From positions 1 to 10,492 of the forward strand of contig SBBR01000015.1 of NCBI GenBank assembly GCA_005239615.1: 10,492 nucleotides of DNA, in the 5' to 3' direction. Made by a program: the position numbers and the translations under genes. The DNA is from an archaeon. Its GTDB lineage: Archaea; Iainarchaeota; Iainarchaeia; Iainarchaeales; Iainarchaeaceae. Under the pieces are notes generated by a model that saw nothing but the letters and a program-made list of their open reading frames with translations, was not told the DNA's origin and searched no databases. Below are positions 6,035 through 10,492 of this stretch, in pieces (positions within the stretch are counted from its first letter, which is position 1; every line of letters starts with the position of its first letter).

Positions 6035-6049
6035 CGGAAAACTTTTCCG
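6035..6049. repeat. Short perfect palindrome upstream of the ATPase promoter
   Basis: CGGAAAA and TTTTCCG form 7-bp arms around a single central base, about 26 bp upstream of the TATA box on the minus strand. This is the place and shape for a transcription factor site, but that role is a guess. Confidence 0.35.
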
Positions 6050-6215
6050 CCATTGGTTTCTGGGCGTTAGATTTTATGTTGTATCTTTTGCCTATGTGGT
6101 GGAAGGATGGTGGACCTGGCTTCATTAAGGCAGGCATGATTTTGAAATGAAAGTTTATCCACGCACATTCAATTGGCTTTACTAAGAATTCCACTGGTCT
6201 GTGACCTTGGGTTAT

Positions 6216-8129
<1,914 letters not shown>

Positions 8130-8155
8130 AGCAACTAAAATTGGGCTCAAGAAGC

Positions 8156-8164
8156 AATAAAAAA
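8156..8164 (-). promoter_or_regulatory. T-rich TATA-like element before thrS, possibly also a terminator
   Basis: The minus strand reads TTTTTTATT about 31 bases before ATG 8129, a usable distance for a short-leader archaeal promoter. The six Ts also lie about 35 bases after the stop of the HELGH gene and could end that transcript. Either or both roles are possible. Confidence 0.4.
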
Positions 8165-8197
8165 CCGTTCATTGCCCAAGCCGGAGTGCGCTTTCTT

Positions 8198-9049
8198 TCA
8201 CCATTTTTTCTTAATCCCCTGGTGCTGGCTTTGCATTGCCAGAGCCCTCACATTCTCCCAGAAGTATTTTTCCGCCCCTGTGCCTTGCGCGACCGCCTCG
8301 TTGACAATCCCCAGACCTTCCAGATAGCCTTCTGGGTTGTGCGGGTTTTTCGCCCTCAGTGCGTCTTTAATATTTTCGGCAGTCAGTGCCCCAGCCGATA
8401 ACGAATAGAATGTCCCTAGCGCGTAGCACAGCGGCTCGTCGAGGTTGTAGTGCTTGTGCCCCAGCTCGTGGACCGCAGTCGCCATGAATCTGGCCTGGTT
8501 TTCCCACATGGGCGTGAGGAGTATTTTGTCCGGGAATGTTAGGCCGAGATAGCGCAGCATCTCCCCTGATATTTCCCTCTTTGTGTTGGCGTGGTCTATC
8601 GTGTCAAGGAACATTGAGACCCTCCCGAAAAGCTCCCTTTTTGCCTGCTCATCCCACTCGCTGCGCTTTCCGATGAATTCCATTATATCATACCTAGTGA
8701 CCTTCCTGCACCTGACGAGGTTGACATAGGCTATCCGCTGGTGCTCCGCCGCCTTCAGCTCCGGTTGCATCCTCCCGGCGAGCCAGAGGAAAGCGCTTTT
8801 CGCGGCGTCCCTCTCGGCCTGCGTGAATCCCTTGAGGTGGTTCCCATGCCTTATCGCCCTTCTCTCCTTCCACTCCATGAAAACCCTGAGGAAATCAATC
8901 GTCTGCCTGTCCACTTCCGCGTCCTTATGGCCCTTGAGGGACTTCCTGATTTTCTGCCAGTAAGTGCCGCTGAGCTTTGCTGTGCCAATCCTGCGCTTGA
9001 GCATCCTAAACTGGGCATCCGCAGGAACGTATCTAGGGGGAATCTTCAC
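8198..9049 (-). CDS. Putative HExxH zinc metalloprotease-like protein, 283 aa
   Basis: I do not recognise the family. The central feature is HELGH (H194-H198) inside a hydrophobic context (FMATAVHELGHKHYN), the zinc-binding and catalytic motif of zincin proteases. Fifty-three residues later comes VNEAVAQG (E251), which resembles the NEG/NEA-x-A motif that supplies the third zinc ligand in small gluzincins. Residues 1-160 are basic and helical, with no motif that I know, and the C-terminus ends in KKKW. No signal peptide or membrane helix is seen, so it should be cytoplasmic. The start is uncertain. GTG 9047-9049 lies 26 bases after a TATA-like AATATTAA, ideal for a leaderless mRNA; ATG 9002-9004 would shorten it by 15 residues. 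The frame upstream of 9049 runs through the structured RNA block and is not protein-like. Confidence 0.65.
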   Translation of the reverse strand: MKIPPRYVPADAQFRMLKRRIGTAKLSGTYWQKIRKSLKGHKDAEVDRQTIDFLRVFMEWKERRAIRHGNHLKGFTQAERDAAKSAFLWLAGRMQPELKAAEHQRIAYVNLVRCRKVTRYDIMEFIGKRSEWDEQAKRELFGRVSMFLDTIDHANTKREISGEMLRYLGLTFPDKILLTPMWENQARFMATAVHELGHKHYNLDEPLCYALGTFYSLSAGALTAENIKDALRAKNPHNPEGYLEGLGIVNEAVAQGTGAEKYFWENVRALAMQSQHQGIKKKW

Positions 9050-9071
9050 GCAATAACAGACTCTCGTGGGG

Positions 9072-9079
9072 TTAATATT
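9072..9079 (-). promoter_or_regulatory. TATA box of the HELGH protein gene
   Basis: The minus strand reads AATATTAA, with purine-rich GGGAAAAG just upstream. Its centre is 26 bases from GTG 9049, which predicts a leaderless transcript starting at the GTG. The element is nearly palindromic, so a plus-strand use cannot be excluded. Confidence 0.5.
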
Positions 9080-9088
9080 GCTTTTCCC

Positions 9089-9293
9089 GCGCCGGCACGG
9101 GGACAGGCCCGAACCGCAACCGTTTCGTCGGTTGAGTGCGACGGGGTAGGCCTGCCGAGAGGCAGTCCGCTCTGCCTTGCAAAGCCATGGGCTTTGCGAG
9201 GCCCCGCAAACCTGTTGGTTTGCTCGGGCCGCCGCGAGCAGGCGGCGCGCCAGACCTGCACGACCTGTGGTCGAGCTTGCGCCGCACCGGCAC
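9089..9293 (-). ncRNA. Candidate structured non-coding RNA of unknown family
   Basis: This GC-rich block of about 205 bp folds into one nested structure when read on the minus strand. The ends pair over 12 bp (9293-9282 with 9100-9089, three of them G-U). Inside are a hairpin at 9273-9261, a 5-bp helix 9257-9253 with 9109-9105 (one G-U), hairpins at 9246-9228 and 9223-9206, a GGGG/CCCC helix (9205-9202 with 9146-9143) enclosing hairpins 9197-9179 and 9165-9152, and a final hairpin 9134-9117. The G-U pairs would be A-C mismatches on the plus strand, which favours minus-strand transcription. A TTTTAA element at 9311-9316 lies about 20-25 bases upstream of the 5' end. I see no RNase P core, SRP S-domain, tRNA T-arm or C/D boxes. 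It may also be an untranslated or mobile remnant. Confidence 0.5.
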
Positions 9294-9310
9294 CGATGCC
9301 TCAGAGCCCT

Positions 9311-9316
9311 TAAAAC
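9311..9316 (+). promoter_or_regulatory. TATA box of the nre gene, possibly shared with the minus-strand RNA
   Basis: TTAAAA lies with its centre about 26 bases before ATG 9339, predicting a leaderless mRNA, and no Shine-Dalgarno is present. Read on the other strand it is TTTTAA, at the right distance to start the structured RNA near 9288-9293. A shared divergent promoter is inference. Confidence 0.5.
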
Positions 9317-9338
9317 CTTCCGCACAATTTTCATTTGC

Positions 9339-10492
9339 ATGAGGCTTGAAATGCAGGCGCCGTGGCCGGAAGGAGGTCCAAAAGAACATGGCAATTTGCC
9401 GAGAGAGGACGGCAGGTTCGGGGGCAAAGGGTTTGTGAAACCCTCTCCAGAGGTTTGCGTGCGCTGCAAGGGTCGCCTCTGGTGCGGGCCGCGGTGCTTC
9501 ATCCTAGATAGGTTTGAGAAAAAGAAAGCTGTTCTGGAAAAGGCAAACTCCAAGGACATTCAGGGCCCTTCCCCGCCCGGCGTTTTCGTCTCGTGGACAG
9601 GCTACCCAAAGGTCACCTTCTCGCCTATGGCCCCCGTAATTTACGACCCAGCACAATGTCACGGCGCAGCAGTGGTGGATAGTGGTGAAAATGTGGTTGA
9701 TAATGCCTGGCTCATCGACGACACCGACAAGTGGTTCGGTCTTCCTGGCGAGAAAATAGTTTCCTTCCGCGAGTCCCTAGTGCGTGGCAACATGAAGCTT
9801 GGCGTCAAGGATGCAGCGAGGCCGGACTACAAGCTCCTCGAGGTGCAGGAAACTCTCATGGCGAAGAAGCCTGTCGGAGTTGAGATGCAGCTCCAGAATG
9901 CCCCGCGCAGTCAAAACCTTTCATTTTCCGATTTCTACGCACCCATGGGCCCGCAGGCCGAGCTCAAGAAGTTCTCGATGACAGAGAACCCGAAGGTAAA
10001 CCCGAAAATCGACAAGCTTGTTTCCGACACCGACGTGAAGGCGCTTGACGCGATGGTAGAACTGTATAAAGGCGAAGTGGGAGTGAACCAGCTCCACAAG
10101 ATTTTGAGTGCGGGGATGCTCGGCGTGAAGAAGAACAGGAAGCTTGTTCCAACCAGATGGTCAATTGTAGCAATTGATTCCAACCTCTCAGAGCATTTCA
10201 TTGAGGAGAAAGTTAAGCACTTCCCGCAGCTTGGCTCAGTCCAGCTCTTCAATTCCAGTTACCTGGAAAATTATTTTTATGTCCTCCTCGTCCCGCGCGA
10301 GTGGAGTTACGAACTGATGGAAGTTTACAGGCCTGGCGCTTCGTGGAACGTTGAAGGTAGGGCACCGACCTTCATGGCCGATCATGAGTTCTATGAAGGG
10401 CGTACAAATTATGCGGACAACACCGCCGGTGGTTACTATGCGGTGCGCATCGCAATCGTCGAATACCTTCTCGCCAAACAGAAGCAGGCAAC
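9339..10492 (+). CDS. nreA: Nre family DNA repair protein (NreA-like), partial at the 3' end
   Basis: This archaeal DNA repair protein works with PCNA and the NurA/HerA-associated repair network in characterised species. The window holds 384 codons with no stop. Residues 40-53 form the family zinc motif C-x2-C-x5-C-x3-C (CVRCKGRLWCGPRC). It is followed by the conserved GPSPPGVFVSWTGYPKV stretch and SPMAPV of the Nre N-terminal domain, and then the Nre C-terminal domain (with KKNRKLVPTRWSIVAID and a GGYYAVR stretch near the edge). The usual length is a little over 400 residues, so only the tail, including any C-terminal PCNA-binding motif, is missing. ATG 9339 fits a leaderless start 26 bases after TTAAAA; ATG 9351 is an alternative. 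It is transcribed divergently from everything else in the window. Confidence 0.9.
   Translation, partial: MRLEMQAPWPEGGPKEHGNLPREDGRFGGKGFVKPSPEVCVRCKGRLWCGPRCFILDRFEKKKAVLEKANSKDIQGPSPPGVFVSWTGYPKVTFSPMAPVIYDPAQCHGAAVVDSGENVVDNAWLIDDTDKWFGLPGEKIVSFRESLVRGNMKLGVKDAARPDYKLLEVQETLMAKKPVGVEMQLQNAPRSQNLSFSDFYAPMGPQAELKKFSMTENPKVNPKIDKLVSDTDVKALDAMVELYKGEVGVNQLHKILSAGMLGVKKNRKLVPTRWSIVAIDSNLSEHFIEEKVKHFPQLGSVQLFNSSYLENYFYVLLVPREWSYELMEVYRPGASWNVEGRAPTFMADHEFYEGRTNYADNTAGGYYAVRIAIVEYLLAKQKQA

Noticed and set aside
5973..6194. N-terminal extension of the secretion ATPase by 74 residues
   Set aside because: The extra part does not look like a protein domain, lacks a Shine-Dalgarno at its ATGs, and contains the TATA-like site that fits ATG 5972.
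9117..9273. Row of hairpins as a CRISPR array or tandem repeat
   Set aside because: The hairpins differ in sequence, stem length and loop, and spacing is irregular; there are no repeated units.
9089..9293. Structured block as RNase P RNA, SRP RNA or a tRNA
   Set aside because: The near-invariant sequence cores of these RNAs (RNase P GAGGAAA-type and ACAGAA-type motifs, the SRP GGAAG loop, the GGTTCGA T-arm) are not found on either strand; only a weak GAGGCAGTCC resemblance exists on the plus strand.
8741..9313. Long open frame on the plus strand
   Set aside because: It lies opposite the HELGH gene and the RNA block, with no recognisable protein features and no start signals; it is explained by the GC-rich sequence of those regions.
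9050..9559. Upstream extension of the HELGH protein frame by up to 170 codons
   Set aside because: It crosses the structured RNA block and the start of the nre gene on the other strand, has odd Arg/Cys/Gly-rich composition, and a good leaderless start exists at 9049.

Overview
The window looks like a piece of an archaeal chromosome. The evidence is a two-domain Nre DNA repair protein (an archaea-only family), class III (archaeal type) pilin signal peptides, a FlaK-like prepilin peptidase, a FlaI/GspE-type ATPase with two GspF-type membrane platforms, and TATA-box promoters placed 26-33 bases before several start codons. The pilin style together with a bacterial-type threonyl-tRNA synthetase would suit a DPANN-type lineage such as Diapherotrites or Micrarchaeota, but this is inference and no rRNA is present to confirm it.

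Layout. From about 5972 down to the left edge, everything reads leftward and forms a complete-looking type IV pilus-like locus: secretion ATPase (5972-4152), first GspF-type platform protein (4149-2992), second platform protein (2823-1867), a 51-aa pilin-like protein (1732-1577), two tandem cysteine-rich pilins (1395-1081 and 1062-721), a 60-aa pilin-like protein (502-320), and a prepilin peptidase cut by the window edge (290-1). The pilin pair has its own TATA promoter and a hairpin/T-tract terminator. A further TATA box and a 5' UTR hairpin precede the 60-aa pilin, so the locus seems divided into ATPase/platform, major-pilin and minor-pilin/peptidase transcripts. Together the genes would make pilin precursors, cleave them, and assemble them with ATP on a membrane platform.

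Right of this locus lie, also leftward, a bacterial-type threonyl-tRNA synthetase with an intact editing site (8129-6216) and an unrecognised 283-aa protein with an HELGH zinc-protease motif (9049-8198). Reading rightward from 9339 is an NreA-type DNA repair gene that runs off the right edge. Between the last two genes is a GC-rich block of about 205 bp (9089-9293) that folds, on the minus strand, into a closed multi-branch RNA with a 12-bp end-to-end helix and several simple hairpins. G-U pairs that work only on the minus strand point to a minus-strand transcript. I could not match it to RNase P, SRP, tRNA or guide RNAs, and it is the most interesting unexplained item here.

Genes that start transcription units (ATPase, tRNA synthetase, HELGH protein, NreA) lack Shine-Dalgarno sequences and look leaderless or nearly so. 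Most genes inside the pilus locus have clear Shine-Dalgarno sequences.
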